Assembly (NCBI RefSeq): GCF_000014185.1
Contig: NC_008148.1
Span: 1,716,001-1,780,000 of the forward strand
From: Rubrobacter xylanophilus DSM 9941
Lineage (GTDB): Bacteria; Actinomycetota; Rubrobacteria; Rubrobacterales; Rubrobacteraceae
DNA length: 64,000 nt
Reading direction: 5' to 3'
Each line of letters opens with the position of its first letter. Positions within the stretch are counted from its first letter, which is position 1. Positions 26,377 to 35,373 of the stretch are shown here, piece after piece. The notes beneath the pieces were generated by a model. The model saw nothing but the letters and a program-made list of their open reading frames with translations. It did not search any database and was not told the DNA's origin. The translations under genes and the position numbers were made by a program.

Positions 26377-26407
26377 CCGCTGGCGCAACACAAAGAACGG
26401 CGTGCTC

Positions 26408-27226
26408 TCAGCTGCACAGCCTCACGAGGCTCTCGTAGCAGCGGCGCGCCGCCTCCTTTGCCGGAAGCCGCCACAGCTCCGCGTTGAACAACTCGACGGA
26501 GAAGAACCCGTCGTAGCCGTTCCGTTCCAGGGCAGAGATGATCTCAGGTAGGTCGATCACACCCTCTCCCGGCAGCACCCGGTCAAAGTCCCGGTGGGTG
26601 AGGTCGGCCGGTTTGTCCGGCATGTCGTCCAGATGAACGTGCTTTATGTAGCGCACCGAGCCGCGGTTGATGTCGGCGAGCTTGGTGGGCGTCACGTGGT
26701 AGTGTGCGGTGTCGAAGAGAACTCCTACCCGCGGGTGATCCGCCAGCTCGGCCACCCGGACGGCACTCTGGAGGCTCCTGACGATCGGGGACCAGTTGAA
26801 CTCGATGGCGATCTCCACGCCGGTATCATCGGTGACCTCTGCGAGCTCCCTCACCGCGTCCGCCACCAGGCCCAGCGCCTCGACGGAGTTCTGTTCCGGG
26901 CCGTCGGTGCCCACGATCATCTTGTCCGCCCCCAGCTCGCGAATGAGCCGCGCGTTCTCGGCGTTCGCCCTCAGGTTGGGCATGCGCGCGTCCGGCGAGC
27001 CGAAGCAAATGACCTCCAGCTGCGAGCTGGCCACGACCCTAAGCCCCCGGCTCTCGAAGAGCCTCCGCGCCTCCTCCACCGTGTGCCCGTCGGCCAGCCA
27101 GTCTTTGATCAGGTTCAAGTGTGGCTCCACGTTGCGGAAACCGGCGGCGGCGTAGGCGTCCAGGGCCTCCTCGAGGTTTCGGTGCGAGGTGCACTGCGAG
27201 TTTATGGCTAACTGCTCAACCCTCAT
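26408..27226 (-). CDS. Sugar phosphate isomerase/epimerase family protein, IolI-like
   Basis: 272-residue xylose-isomerase-like TIM barrel. Metal-site motifs are visible: EIAIEFNWSP, VGVLFDTAHYHVTPTK, YIKHVHLDDM and FFSVELFN. Family candidates in this setting are 2-keto-myo-inositol isomerase (IolI), hydroxypyruvate isomerase or a ketose 3-epimerase. It is the most distal member of the inositol array, separated from mmsA by a strong hairpin at 27265-27288, so expression may be uncoupled or reduced. I chose the ATG at 27226 (MRVEQLAINSQC); the ORF extension upstream to 27373 reads through the hairpin and into mmsA. Confidence 0.75.
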   Translation of the reverse strand: MRVEQLAINSQCTSHRNLEEALDAYAAAGFRNVEPHLNLIKDWLADGHTVEEARRLFESRGLRVVASSQLEVICFGSPDARMPNLRANAENARLIRELGADKMIVGTDGPEQNSVEALGLVADAVRELAEVTDDTGVEIAIEFNWSPIVRSLQSAVRVAELADHPRVGVLFDTAHYHVTPTKLADINRGSVRYIKHVHLDDMPDKPADLTHRDFDRVLPGEGVIDLPEIISALERNGYDGFFSVELFNAELWRLPAKEAARRCYESLVRLCS

Positions 27227-27264
27227 GGCAGGTCTATCCGCTCCTTCCCCAGCAGAGTAAACTC

Positions 27265-27288
27265 GCCCGCGCCGAGTACGGCGCGGGC
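27265..27288 (-). terminator. Perfect 10-bp hairpin after mmsA (weak terminator or attenuator)
   Basis: GCCCGCGCCG (27265-27274), loop AGTA, CGGCGCGGGC (27279-27288). It lies 39 bases past the mmsA stop and before the isomerase gene. On the transcribed strand only a short GAGTTTACT follows, so termination may be partial. Confidence 0.5.
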
Positions 27289-27326
27289 GCTTTGAAACCG
27301 GGCTCTCTTCCTCCCCCGCGTCCGCG

Positions 27327-28844
27327 CTAGGCGCCGGCCTCTGTCGGATACGAGGCAGCGGCGGACACATCATCCGGGTCCGAGTAGAAGCGCACTATCT
27401 CCACCTTGTTCTCGGTGAAGAAGCGCACCCCGTCCTTGCCGGTGGCGTGCAAATCACCGTAGAAGGAGTTCTTTATGCCGTTGAAGGGGAAGAAGGCCAT
27501 CGGCGCGGCCACACCTATGTTCACCCCCAGCATCCCGGCCTCTATCCTCTCCCGCCAGTGCCTGACCGCCGCCCCAGACTCGGTGTAGATGGAGCAGGCG
27601 TTGCCGAAGGGGGAGGCGTTGGTGAACTCGATGGCCTCCTCCAGCGTGCCCACCCTCACCACGGAGAGGACGGGGCCGAAGATCTCCTCTCTCGCGACCC
27701 GCATCTCACCGGTCACCTTGTCGAGGATGGTGGGCCCGAAGAAGAAGCCCTCCTCCCTGGGCGGCTCTCTGCCGTCGAGCACGACCTCGGCCCCCTCCTC
27801 CTCGGCGAGGTCCACGTAGGAGCGCACCCTCTCGCGGTGGGAGTCGCGGATGAGAGGGGTGAGCTCCGAGCCCTCCTCGTAGCCGGGGCCCACCCTCATC
27901 CGGGCGGCGGCCTCCTTGACGGCCGCGACGAGCCTGTCCTGCTCCTCTTCCGTGCCCACGGCGACGAGCACGCTTCCGGCCAAACACCGCTCCCCGGCGT
28001 TGCCGTAGGCCGAGGAGATGATGTTGGGCACCGCCTTCTCCAGCACCGCGTCTGGCATAGCGATCATGGAGTTCTTGGCCCCCGCCAACGCCTGCACCCT
28101 CTTGCCGTGGGCGCAGCCCAGCTCGTAGACGTGCCTGGCGACCGGCTGGCTGCCCACGAAGGAGACGGCCTTTATCTCGGGGTGGGAGCAGAGGGCGTCC
28201 ACCACCTCTCTGGCCCCGTTCACGATGTTGAAGACCCCCTCGGGCAGGCCCGCCTCGGCCAGAAGCTCGCCTATCCTCTGCGCCGAGAGCGGGGTCCTCT
28301 CCGAGGGCTTGAGGATGTAGGTGTTGCCCGCCCCTATGGCTATGGGGGCGGTCCACAGCGGCACCATGAACGGGAAGTTGAAGGGCGTTATGGCCGCAAC
28401 CACCCCGAGCGGGTAGCGCCAGGAGACGTTGTCTATCCCCCGGGCCACGTCCCTGACCGTCTCGCCCATCAAGAGGGTGGGCATCCCGCAGGCGAACTCC
28501 ACCACCTCTATGCCGCGCCTGACCTCGCCTGCGGCGTCCTTCGTGTCCTTGCCGTTCTCGAGGGTGACCAGGGCGGCCAGCTCCTCGAAGCGCTCCTCGA
28601 GCAGCATCTTGAAGCGGAAGAGCACCCTCGCCCGCTCCACCACCGGGGTTGCGGCCCAATCCGGGAAGGCCGCAGAGGCCGCCCCGACCGCCTTATCGAC
28701 GTCTTCCCTGGTAGAAAGCGGGGTCTCGGCTATGACCTCTCCTGTGGCCGGGTCGTAGACCGGCTCCGTGTCGAGCCCGTCGCGCTCCTCCCACCTGCCC
28801 CCTATGAGGTTCTTCACCTCGAAGCTTCTCTTTTGCGTCTGCAT
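27327..28844 (-). CDS. mmsA: Methylmalonate/malonate semialdehyde dehydrogenase (CoA-acylating)
   Basis: 505 residues of the MMSDH/IolA branch of aldehyde dehydrogenases. PLGVVAAITPFNFPFMVPLWTAPIAIGAGN is typical, the general-base region reads ALAGAKNSMIAMPDA in place of the ELGGK form (an MMSDH hallmark), and the nucleophile sits in GNAGERCLAGSVLVAVG. It converts malonate semialdehyde, the last inositol-pathway intermediate, to acetyl-CoA and CO2 with NAD and CoA. It also serves valine catabolism in many bacteria. The start ATG 28844 has AAAGGAG upstream and a 27-base gap from iolB, consistent with one operon. Confidence 0.92.
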   Translation of the reverse strand: MQTQKRSFEVKNLIGGRWEERDGLDTEPVYDPATGEVIAETPLSTREDVDKAVGAASAAFPDWAATPVVERARVLFRFKMLLEERFEELAALVTLENGKDTKDAAGEVRRGIEVVEFACGMPTLLMGETVRDVARGIDNVSWRYPLGVVAAITPFNFPFMVPLWTAPIAIGAGNTYILKPSERTPLSAQRIGELLAEAGLPEGVFNIVNGAREVVDALCSHPEIKAVSFVGSQPVARHVYELGCAHGKRVQALAGAKNSMIAMPDAVLEKAVPNIISSAYGNAGERCLAGSVLVAVGTEEEQDRLVAAVKEAAARMRVGPGYEEGSELTPLIRDSHRERVRSYVDLAEEEGAEVVLDGREPPREEGFFFGPTILDKVTGEMRVAREEIFGPVLSVVRVGTLEEAIEFTNASPFGNACSIYTESGAAVRHWRERIEAGMLGVNIGVAAPMAFFPFNGIKNSFYGDLHATGKDGVRFFTENKVEIVRFYSDPDDVSAAASYPTEAGA

Positions 28845-28871
28845 CCGCTCTTCTCCTTTCCTCGACGCTCT

Positions 28872-29669
28872 TCAGCCCAGAAGCCACTCGTGGTCCGGGT
28901 CGTTCCTTATCCTCCACTCGCGCACCGGCCCGGCCATGACGTTCAGGTAGTAAAGGTCGTAGCCGGGGGGCGCGGAGACCACGTGGTAGCCGCGGGGCAC
29001 CAGCGCCACGTCGCCGTCCCGCACGGCGAAGGTCTCGTCGAGCCCCCCGTCGCCGGTGTACACGCGCTGGAGGGCGAAGCCCCGTTCGGGGCTCACCCTG
29101 TGGTAGTAGGTCTCCTCCAGGTAGCGCTCGCGGGGCGGGTCGTCCTGGTCGTGCTTGTGGGGCGGGTAGCTCGACCAGTGGCCCTGCGGGGTGATGACCT
29201 CCACCACCAGCAGCCGCTCGGCCGGCCGGTCCTCCATGAGGATGGGGCGTATCTCACGCTCCATGCTGCCGCTGCCCCGGGACTCCACCTCGATGTCCCC
29301 GGGCCGCACCTCGAGCGGGTCGGCCCCCTCGCCGGCGGGGGCGGTGCAGAGGGCGAGCTCGAGCCCGGAGATCGCCTCTATCCGGAAGGGCGCGCCGGGC
29401 GGCAGGTAGAGGGCGTGAGGGAGGCCGTCGAAGGGGCTCTTCCGGCCCCCGATCTCCCAGCCGCGCCTCCCGGAGGAGACGGCGCAAGACCCGGAGAGCG
29501 CGACCAGGCACACCTCCGCGCCCTCCGCGCGGCGCTCCGTGCTCTCGCCCGCCGGGAGGCGCAGCACCTCGAAGCCCACGTACTCCCACCCGGCGGACTC
29601 GGGCGTCACCTTGAGGACGCTCCCCCCGGCGTCCGGGAGGGGGGCGCTCCTCACCAGCAGCTCGGACAA
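28872..29669 (-). CDS. iolB: 5-deoxy-glucuronate isomerase
   Basis: 265 residues in two cupin-like halves. The C-terminal half has the metal ligands in VEVITPQGHWSSYPPHKHDQDDPPRERYLEETYYHRV, followed by VALVPRGYHVVSAPPGYDLYYLNVMAGP, all diagnostic of IolB. It isomerises 5-deoxy-D-glucuronate to 2-deoxy-5-keto-D-gluconate. I set the start at TTG 29669, which has GGAGG a few bases upstream and lies 14 bases past the iolD stop; a GTG at 29696 would overlap iolD and add unconserved residues. Confidence 0.93.
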   Translation of the reverse strand: MSELLVRSAPLPDAGGSVLKVTPESAGWEYVGFEVLRLPAGESTERRAEGAEVCLVALSGSCAVSSGRRGWEIGGRKSPFDGLPHALYLPPGAPFRIEAISGLELALCTAPAGEGADPLEVRPGDIEVESRGSGSMEREIRPILMEDRPAERLLVVEVITPQGHWSSYPPHKHDQDDPPRERYLEETYYHRVSPERGFALQRVYTGDGGLDETFAVRDGDVALVPRGYHVVSAPPGYDLYYLNVMAGPVREWRIRNDPDHEWLLG

Positions 29670-29683
29670 GCCACCTCCTTCTC

Positions 29684-31564
29684 CTAGAGGTACCACCGCT
29701 CCATGCGGCGGTTCTTATCGTACTGCTCGCGGGCCGCGCGTACGGGCTCCATCTCCGAGACCTCGGCGACCGGCACATCCCAGAAGGCCCCGTAGTCCGG
29801 CACCCCCGCGTAGCGGTCCACGGGGACGTGGATCACGACCGTCCGCTCCAGGCGCCGGGCCTCCTGCAGGGCCTCTTCCAGCTCCGGGATGGTGCGGGCG
29901 CTCATCACGTGCGCCCCGTAGCCCTCGGCGTTCTTCGCCAGGTCCACCGGCAGCACCTCTCCCGGGGCCTTCTCCGAGTCCAGCCCGAGGGAGCCGTCCT
30001 TCCGGTAGCGGTAGTGGGTGCCGAAGCCGTCCGAGCCCACCGAGCGGGAGAGGGAGCCGATGGAGGCGAAGCCCGCGTTGTCCACCAGCACGATGGTGAG
30101 CTTGCGGCCCTCCTGGATGGAGGTGATGATCTCGGAACTCATCATCAGGTAGGAGCCGTCGCCGACCATCACGTAGACCTCCCGGGAGGGGTCGGCCATC
30201 TTCACCCCGAGGCCGCCCGCGATCTCGTACCCCATGCAGGAGTAGCCGTACTCCACGTGGTACTGCTTGGGGTCGCGGGCGCGCCAGAGCTTGTGCAGCT
30301 CCCCGGGCATGGAGCCCGCCGCGCACACCACCACGTCGCGGGGCCCGGCGGCTGCGTTGACCGCCCCGATGACCTCGCTCTGCGCGGGGAGCGGCCCCCG
30401 GTTGAGGGCGTAGAGCCGCTCCACCTCCCGGTCCCACTCCCGGTTCAGGCGCTCGCTGCGCTCCCGGTACTCGGGCGCGACCTCGTAGCCGGCCAGCAGA
30501 CCGGAGAGGGCCTCGAGGGTGGCGCGGGCGTCGCCCACCAGCGCGAGCCCGGCGTGCTTGTGGGCGTCGAAGTCCGCGACGTTTATGTTCACGAACCTCA
30601 CCTCCGGGTTCCTGAAGGCGGTCTTGGAGGCGGTGGTGAAGTCCGTGTAGCGGGTGCCGACCCCGATGACGAGGTCGGCCTCGGCCGCCACCCGGTTCGC
30701 GGCGAAGGTGCCGGTCGCGCCCACGGCCCCGAGGGCGCACGGGTGGTCGTAGGGGAGCGAGCCCTTGCCCGCCTGCGTCTCGCCCACCGGGATGCCGGTC
30801 TGCTCGGCGAGGCGGCGCAGGGCGTCGGTGGCCTCCGAGTAGATCGTGCCGCCGCCCGAGACGATCATGGGCCGCTGCGACCCGCGGATCATGGCGGCCG
30901 CCCGCTCCAGCAGCTCCCTCTCCGGCAGCGGGCGCGGTATGTGCCACACCCGCTTCCTGAAGAACCCCTCCGGGTAGTCGCAGGCCTCGGCCTGCACGTC
31001 CTGGGGGAACGCCAGGGTGACCGCCCCGGTCTCCGCCTGGCTGGTGAGCACCCGCATGGCCTGCATGGCCGCCGGGACCACCTGCTCCGGCCGCTCTATC
31101 CTGTCCCAGTAGCGGGAGACGGGGCGGAAGCAGTCGTTGACCGAGAGCTTCCCGTCGTGGGGCGCCTCGAGCTGCTGCAGCACCGGGTCGGGCCGGTGCG
31201 AGGCGAAGATGTCGCCCGGCAGGAGCAGCACGGGGAGGCGGTTTATCGTGGCGAGGGCCGCGCCGGTCACCATGTTGGTCGCGCCGGGGCCGATGGAGGA
31301 GGTGCAGGCGAGCGTCTGCAGGCGGTTCTTGTGGCGGGCGTAGGCTGCGGCGGTGTGGACCATCGCCTGCTCGTTGCGGGCCTGGTAGTAGGTGAGGTCG
31401 TCCGCGTACTGCTGCAGCGCCTGCCCCACGCCCGCGACGTTGCCGTGACCGAAGATCCCGAAGCAGCCGGCGAAGAAGCGCTGCTCGTTGCCGTCGCGCT
31501 CGACGTGCTGGGCGCAAAGAAAACGCACCAGAGCCTGCGCGGCCGTCAGACGCACCGTGCCCAC
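29684..31564 (-). CDS. iolD: 3D-(3,5/4)-trihydroxycyclohexane-1,2-dione hydrolase
   Basis: 626-residue thiamine diphosphate enzyme of the acetolactate-synthase fold. The N-terminal Pyr domain includes ARNEQAMVHTAAAYARHKNRLQTLACTSSIGPGATNMVTGAALATINRLPVLLLPGD, and the C-terminal PP domain carries VEYGYSCMGYEIAGGLGVKM and the TPP/Mg motif VGDGSYLMMSSEIITSIQEGRKLTIVLVDNAGF. It opens the inositol-derived ring to 5-deoxy-glucuronate. The start is GTG 31564. It follows the ABC ATPase gene by 52 bases and precedes iolB by 14. Confidence 0.94.
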   Translation of the reverse strand: MGTVRLTAAQALVRFLCAQHVERDGNEQRFFAGCFGIFGHGNVAGVGQALQQYADDLTYYQARNEQAMVHTAAAYARHKNRLQTLACTSSIGPGATNMVTGAALATINRLPVLLLPGDIFASHRPDPVLQQLEAPHDGKLSVNDCFRPVSRYWDRIERPEQVVPAAMQAMRVLTSQAETGAVTLAFPQDVQAEACDYPEGFFRKRVWHIPRPLPERELLERAAAMIRGSQRPMIVSGGGTIYSEATDALRRLAEQTGIPVGETQAGKGSLPYDHPCALGAVGATGTFAANRVAAEADLVIGVGTRYTDFTTASKTAFRNPEVRFVNINVADFDAHKHAGLALVGDARATLEALSGLLAGYEVAPEYRERSERLNREWDREVERLYALNRGPLPAQSEVIGAVNAAAGPRDVVVCAAGSMPGELHKLWRARDPKQYHVEYGYSCMGYEIAGGLGVKMADPSREVYVMVGDGSYLMMSSEIITSIQEGRKLTIVLVDNAGFASIGSLSRSVGSDGFGTHYRYRKDGSLGLDSEKAPGEVLPVDLAKNAEGYGAHVMSARTIPELEEALQEARRLERTVVIHVPVDRYAGVPDYGAFWDVPVAEVSEMEPVRAAREQYDKNRRMERWYL

Positions 31565-31616
31565 CGAGGCTCCTCCTCTCCCTCGCGCATCGTTCCCAAC
31601 GCGGCAGGCCGAGACC

Positions 31617-32405
31617 TCACTCGCCGCCCCCCGAGAGCTCGGCCTCCAGCTTCTCCAGCTCCGCGCCGCCGGCCATGAGGCGCTCCAGCTCCGGCATGGT
31701 GATGGCGTCCTTCTCGAAGGTGCCCTCGCTGCGCCCGTGGTTGAGGACCGTAAACCGGTCGCCGATGGCGTAGGCGTGGTGGACGTTGTGGCTGATAAAG
31801 ACCACGGCGATGCCCTGCTCGCGGGCGCGGGCGATGTAGCGCAGCACGATAGAGGCCTGCTTTACGCCCAGGGCGCTCGTGGGCTCGTCCAGGATCAGGA
31901 CCTTCGCCCCGAAGTAGACGGCGCGGGCTATCGCCACCGACTGGCGCTCGCCGCCCGAGAGCGTCGCCACCGGCTGCGAGGTGTCGCGGACCTGGATGCC
32001 GATCTTGTCCAGTTCCTCGCGCGTCACCCGGTCGGCGAACTTCACGTCGAAGCGCCTGAAGGGCCCCACGCCTTTGGTTGGCTCGCGCCCGAGGAAGAAG
32101 TTGCGCGAGAGGCCCATCAGCGGGATCATGGCCAAATCCTGGTAGACGGTGGCGATCCCGCGGTCTATGGCGTCGCGCGGCGAGTCGAAGCTGACCTCCT
32201 CGCCCTCGACCAGGAGGGCGCCCCTGTCGGGCTGGTGGACGCCGGAGACTATCTTTATAAGGGTGGACTTCCCCGCCCCGTTGTCCCCGAGCAGGCACAT
32301 CACCTCGCCCGCCTTCACGTCCATCGAGATGCCCTCCAGCGCGATGACCGACCCGAAGTACTTCGAGACGTCGCGCAGCTCGATGACCGGTGTTGTCGTC
32401 TCCAT
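31617..32405 (-). CDS. ABC transporter ATP-binding protein, sugar (inositol) importer
   Basis: 262 residues, a single-ATPase version of the RbsA/MglA class. Walker [10 protein letters not shown], signature [14 protein letters not shown], Walker [14 protein letters not shown] and switch His in FISHNVHHA are all intact. Canonical RbsA has two fused ATPase halves (about 500 residues), so this protein must dimerise, as in FrcA-type systems. It powers the permease encoded 2 bases upstream. The substrate is inferred from the inositol genes on both sides. Confidence 0.88.
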   Translation of the reverse strand: METTTPVIELRDVSKYFGSVIALEGISMDVKAGEVMCLLGDNGAGKSTLIKIVSGVHQPDRGALLVEGEEVSFDSPRDAIDRGIATVYQDLAMIPLMGLSRNFFLGREPTKGVGPFRRFDVKFADRVTREELDKIGIQVRDTSQPVATLSGGERQSVAIARAVYFGAKVLILDEPTSALGVKQASIVLRYIARAREQGIAVVFISHNVHHAYAIGDRFTVLNHGRSEGTFEKDAITMPELERLMAGGAELEKLEAELSGGGE

Positions 32406-32407
32406 CT

Positions 32408-33430
32408 CTACCCCTTAGATGCGCGGTTGCGGATCACGTTGTTGAACAGGACGGCGACGAGGAGCATCACCCCGACGAAGACCAGGAACCAGTCGGTGTT
32501 GACCCCGGTGAAGAAGATGCCCTGCTGCACCATCCCGAAGATGAGCGCCCCGAAGACAGCCCCGACGACCGAGCCGTAGCCGCCGGTGAGGAGGACCCCG
32601 CCGATGACCGAGGCGGCTATCGCCTGAAGCTCCAGCAGCTCGCCGCGCAGCACGTCCGCCGAGCCCGCGTCCATCACCTGGATCGTCGCCAGGAGGGCCG
32701 CCGAGAGCGCGGTGCACATAAAGAGTATGATCTTCACGCGGTTCACCGGCACCCCGACGTTGCGCGCGGCGACCGGGTCCCCGCCGCTCCCGAAGATCCA
32801 GTTCCCGAACGCCGTCCGCTGCAGCACCCAAGTGCCGAGTATGGCGAGTCCGATCCACCAGAAGACCGAGACGGGTATCCCGGCTATCTCACCGGCGAAG
32901 ATGGGGAAGAGGACGTCTCCCTGGGTGGCGTCGCTGAGGCCGCCGATCTGTGTGCGGCCCGTGATCAGGCGCGAGAACCCGATGGTGAGACCCCTGAGCG
33001 CGAAGAGCATCGCGAGCGTCACGATAAACGACGGCAGCCCGGTCTTTATCACCAGGTAGCCGTTGAAAAACCCGACGAGGAGCGCCACCGCGCACGCCAG
33101 GAGCACCCCGGCAAACAGCGGCCAGCCGTACTGCGTAACGGTGATGGCGATGATGATCCCCGCCGCCCCTACCATCGAGCCCACGGAGAGGTCAAACTCC
33201 CCGGCGATCATCAGCATCGCCACCGGCACCGCGACGATCCCGAGCTGCGCGGCGACCTGCAGGTAGCTGATCGTGCCGCCGAAGGTCAGGAACCCCTGGT
33301 CCCCCGCCGTGATCGCGAAGAACGCGAAGACCAGTATAGCGCCGGCGATCGCGGCGAGCTCCGGGCGGGTGAGCTGCCTGCGCAGGAACCCCACCTCCCG
33401 CACGCGCTCGCCTACTGTAGCTTGCGCCAT
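32408..33430 (-). CDS. ABC transporter permease, sugar (inositol) importer
   Basis: 340-residue RbsC/FrcB-type permease with eight to ten hydrophobic segments, including [54 protein letters not shown] (the family signature ending in EFDLSVGS), and [13 protein letters not shown] at the C-terminus. The EAA-like loop reads [26 protein letters not shown]. It forms the membrane channel for the ATPase and receives ligand from two binding proteins encoded upstream. A very stable hairpin (33451-33476) lies between the nearer binding-protein gene and this one. Confidence 0.88.
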   Translation of the reverse strand: MAQATVGERVREVGFLRRQLTRPELAAIAGAILVFAFFAITAGDQGFLTFGGTISYLQVAAQLGIVAVPVAMLMIAGEFDLSVGSMVGAAGIIIAITVTQYGWPLFAGVLLACAVALLVGFFNGYLVIKTGLPSFIVTLAMLFALRGLTIGFSRLITGRTQIGGLSDATQGDVLFPIFAGEIAGIPVSVFWWIGLAILGTWVLQRTAFGNWIFGSGGDPVAARNVGVPVNRVKIILFMCTALSAALLATIQVMDAGSADVLRGELLELQAIAASVIGGVLLTGGYGSVVGAVFGALIFGMVQQGIFFTGVNTDWFLVFVGVMLLVAVLFNNVIRNRASKG

Positions 33431-33448
33431 CTCACGAACCTCCTTTCC

Positions 33449-33478
33449 CCGGCGGAGGGACCGAAGCCCCTCCGCCCC
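33449..33478 (-). promoter_or_regulatory. Stable UUCG-capped stem-loop between binding-protein and permease genes
   Basis: On the mRNA, GGCGGAGGGGC and GUCCCUCCGCC close a UUCG tetraloop (arms in 33451-33476). No U-tract follows. This looks like a 3'-protecting or partly terminating hairpin that raises binding-protein output over permease. Confidence 0.55.
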
Positions 33479-33487
33479 GAAAACCGC

Positions 33488-34477
33488 CTAACGTATGCCC
33501 TGCCTGCTCAGCTCGATGACCTGCTCGGCGTTTTCTTTAGTGATAAATGCTGGACCGGTTGGTATCTCCGTGTTCACCGGCCTCACCCCGTACTGTATGT
33601 AATTGGTCAGAAGAACAATCGGCAAATACCCCTGTAGCCACTGTTGCTGGTCGGTGGCGAACAACATCTCTCCCCTGCTGACAGCCCGCAGAACGCTGGG
33701 CGAGAGGTCGAAGGTGGCGAAGGTGACGTCCCCGCTCCTGCCCGACTCCTCAAGTGCCCTGAGCGCTTGGTCGGCGATGCCGGGGTTCAGCGTGAGCAGG
33801 CCATCGACGTCCGGATTCTGTCGGAGCGCGGTCTTGATGCCGTTGCGCGCGGCGGTCGGGTCGGGCTGCACGGCCACCTGCTTCACCTGTCCTCCCAGCC
33901 CCTTCTCGAAGCCATTGCAGCGCTGGTCCAGGGTGATATTGCCCTGCTCGTGGTTTATGCAGATCGCGCTTTGCACCCCGGCCTGAGCCATGCGCTCCCC
34001 AGCGGCGACCCCGGCGTCGTACTCCGTCTGCCCTACGTAGGTGAGCGCCCCGACGTCCCTCCAATCGTTTTCGCCGGCGTTTATGACCACGACGGGGATC
34101 CCGCTCTCGGTCGCCTCTCGTATCTTGTCGTTGAGCGCGTCCGGGTCGGGTATGGAGACGACCATGCCGTCCGGTTCGGCGGCGATGGCGGCCTCCAGGT
34201 TCCTCTGCAGCTGGGGTATGTCGTAGGAGTCCAGCTCACGGTAGTTGACCTCCACACCCATGTCCTCGGCGGCCTGGTTCACGCCGTTCTGCACCACGCT
34301 CCAGAACGGGTCGGGCGAGGCGTGGGTAACGAACTCGATGTTGATCTCCTCCCTTGGAACTAGCCCCTTCTCGCTCCCCTCACCACCCTGCCCCTCTTGC
34401 TGACCTCCCTGCTGACCGCACCCCACCAACGCCACCAGCATAACGGCTAACACAAACACCCACTTCACAACCCTCAC
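33488..34477 (-). CDS. Sugar ABC substrate-binding lipoprotein (Sec route)
   Basis: 329 residues. Type II signal peptide MRVVKWVFVLAVMLVALVGC with lipobox LVGC (Cys20), then a periplasmic-binding-protein type I (RbsB-like) fold: EFVTHASPDPFWSVVQNGVNQAAEDMGVEVNY, AEPDGMVVSIPDPDALNDKIREATESGIPVVVINAG, YVGQTEYDAGVAAGERMA. It is exported by Sec and tethered to the outer leaflet, delivering ligand to the permease encoded downstream. The GTG start shares GTGA with the iolE stop. It is a clear paralogue of the 36453-37466 protein. Inositol is the likely ligand by context. Confidence 0.87.
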   Translation of the reverse strand: MRVVKWVFVLAVMLVALVGCGQQGGQQEGQGGEGSEKGLVPREEINIEFVTHASPDPFWSVVQNGVNQAAEDMGVEVNYRELDSYDIPQLQRNLEAAIAAEPDGMVVSIPDPDALNDKIREATESGIPVVVINAGENDWRDVGALTYVGQTEYDAGVAAGERMAQAGVQSAICINHEQGNITLDQRCNGFEKGLGGQVKQVAVQPDPTAARNGIKTALRQNPDVDGLLTLNPGIADQALRALEESGRSGDVTFATFDLSPSVLRAVSRGEMLFATDQQQWLQGYLPIVLLTNYIQYGVRPVNTEIPTGPAFITKENAEQVIELSRQGIR

Positions 34478-35373
34478 CGCTCCTCCTTTCCACCGCCAAC
34501 AACGCTCCTCAAGAACTCTAAGCTCTTACGCACGTCGTTGACAGGCCCCTCACCCTCCTCTGGCTCTTTCTCCACCAGAATGTCCTGCTCGAGCACGTAC
34601 CAGCCAGAGTAGCCGGCGCTTTCGAGCGCCTCCAGAAGCCGCCTCACGTCCACGTCTCCCTCGCCGAGGGGACGGAAGGCCTCCTCCCGGCACGCACCTC
34701 TGAAGTCCAGTTCCCGGGCACCGAGCCTCCGGGCGACCCCAAGGTCCACGTCCTTGAGGTGGACGTGGACAACCCTCTCGGCCGCGCTCTCTGCGACTTC
34801 CACCGGGTCGCTGCCCCCGATGACGAGGTGTCCGGTGTCCAGACACAGCCCCGTCTCAGAGCCCTCGAGAAAGCGTAAGAGCTGGTCTCTGGTCTCCACG
34901 AGGGTCCCGAAGTGAGGGTGGAGGGCAAGCGTAAGACCGTGGCGGCGGCAGACCTCCTCCGCCCGCCTCAGGCTCTCGAAGAGCTCCCTCCACCCCGCCT
35001 CGTCGAGATCTACGGTCTGCTCAAAGGCCCCTACAACCGGAATGGCGGCAAGGACAAGCGTGTCCGCCCCGGCGGCGGAGAAGAACTTCGCCCTGCGTTC
35101 CACGAGGTCCAGACCCTCCTGGCGAGCATCGAACTCGTGCAGCACGACCGGGACGAAACCGCCCACAAGGCGCAAGCCATGCTCCTCGAGCTTAGCCCTG
35201 ACCTCCCCCGGATCATCGGGTAGGAAACCCTCCGGTCCCGCCTCCATCGCCTCCAGGCCGATGGAGGCTGCCTCCCGCAACAGCCTGTCTGCGGGCATCT
35301 GGTAACCCCAGTCGGGGATCTCGATGACCCCCCAGGAGATCGGAGCACCCGCCACGCGCAGGCTGCCGTTCAC
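34474..35373 (-). CDS. iolE: Inosose dehydratase-like TIM-barrel protein
   Basis: 299 residues starting VNGSLRVAGAPISWGVIEIPDWGYQMPADRLLREAASIGLEAMEAGPEGFLP, the hallmark N-terminus of IolE (2-keto-myo-inositol dehydratase). Metal-site regions LTLALHPHFGTLVET, GLCLDTGHLVIGGSDP and VVHVHLKDVD follow. It removes water from scyllo-inosose to give 3D-(3,5/4)-trihydroxycyclohexane-1,2-dione, the IolD substrate. The GTG start overlaps the stop of the upstream dehydrogenase (GTGA at 35373-35370), and its stop overlaps the binding-protein start. The ORF extension to 35547 is not coding. Confidence 0.9.
   Translation of the reverse strand: MNGSLRVAGAPISWGVIEIPDWGYQMPADRLLREAASIGLEAMEAGPEGFLPDDPGEVRAKLEEHGLRLVGGFVPVVLHEFDARQEGLDLVERRAKFFSAAGADTLVLAAIPVVGAFEQTVDLDEAGWRELFESLRRAEEVCRRHGLTLALHPHFGTLVETRDQLLRFLEGSETGLCLDTGHLVIGGSDPVEVAESAAERVVHVHLKDVDLGVARRLGARELDFRGACREEAFRPLGEGDVDVRRLLEALESAGYSGWYVLEQDILVEKEPEEGEGPVNDVRKSLEFLRSVVGGGKEER

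Noticed and set aside
27447-31678. Plus-strand ORFs of 746 and 616 codons opposite mmsA, iolB and iolD
   Set aside because: Shadow frames; the minus-strand genes show intact catalytic motifs and proper ribosome sites.
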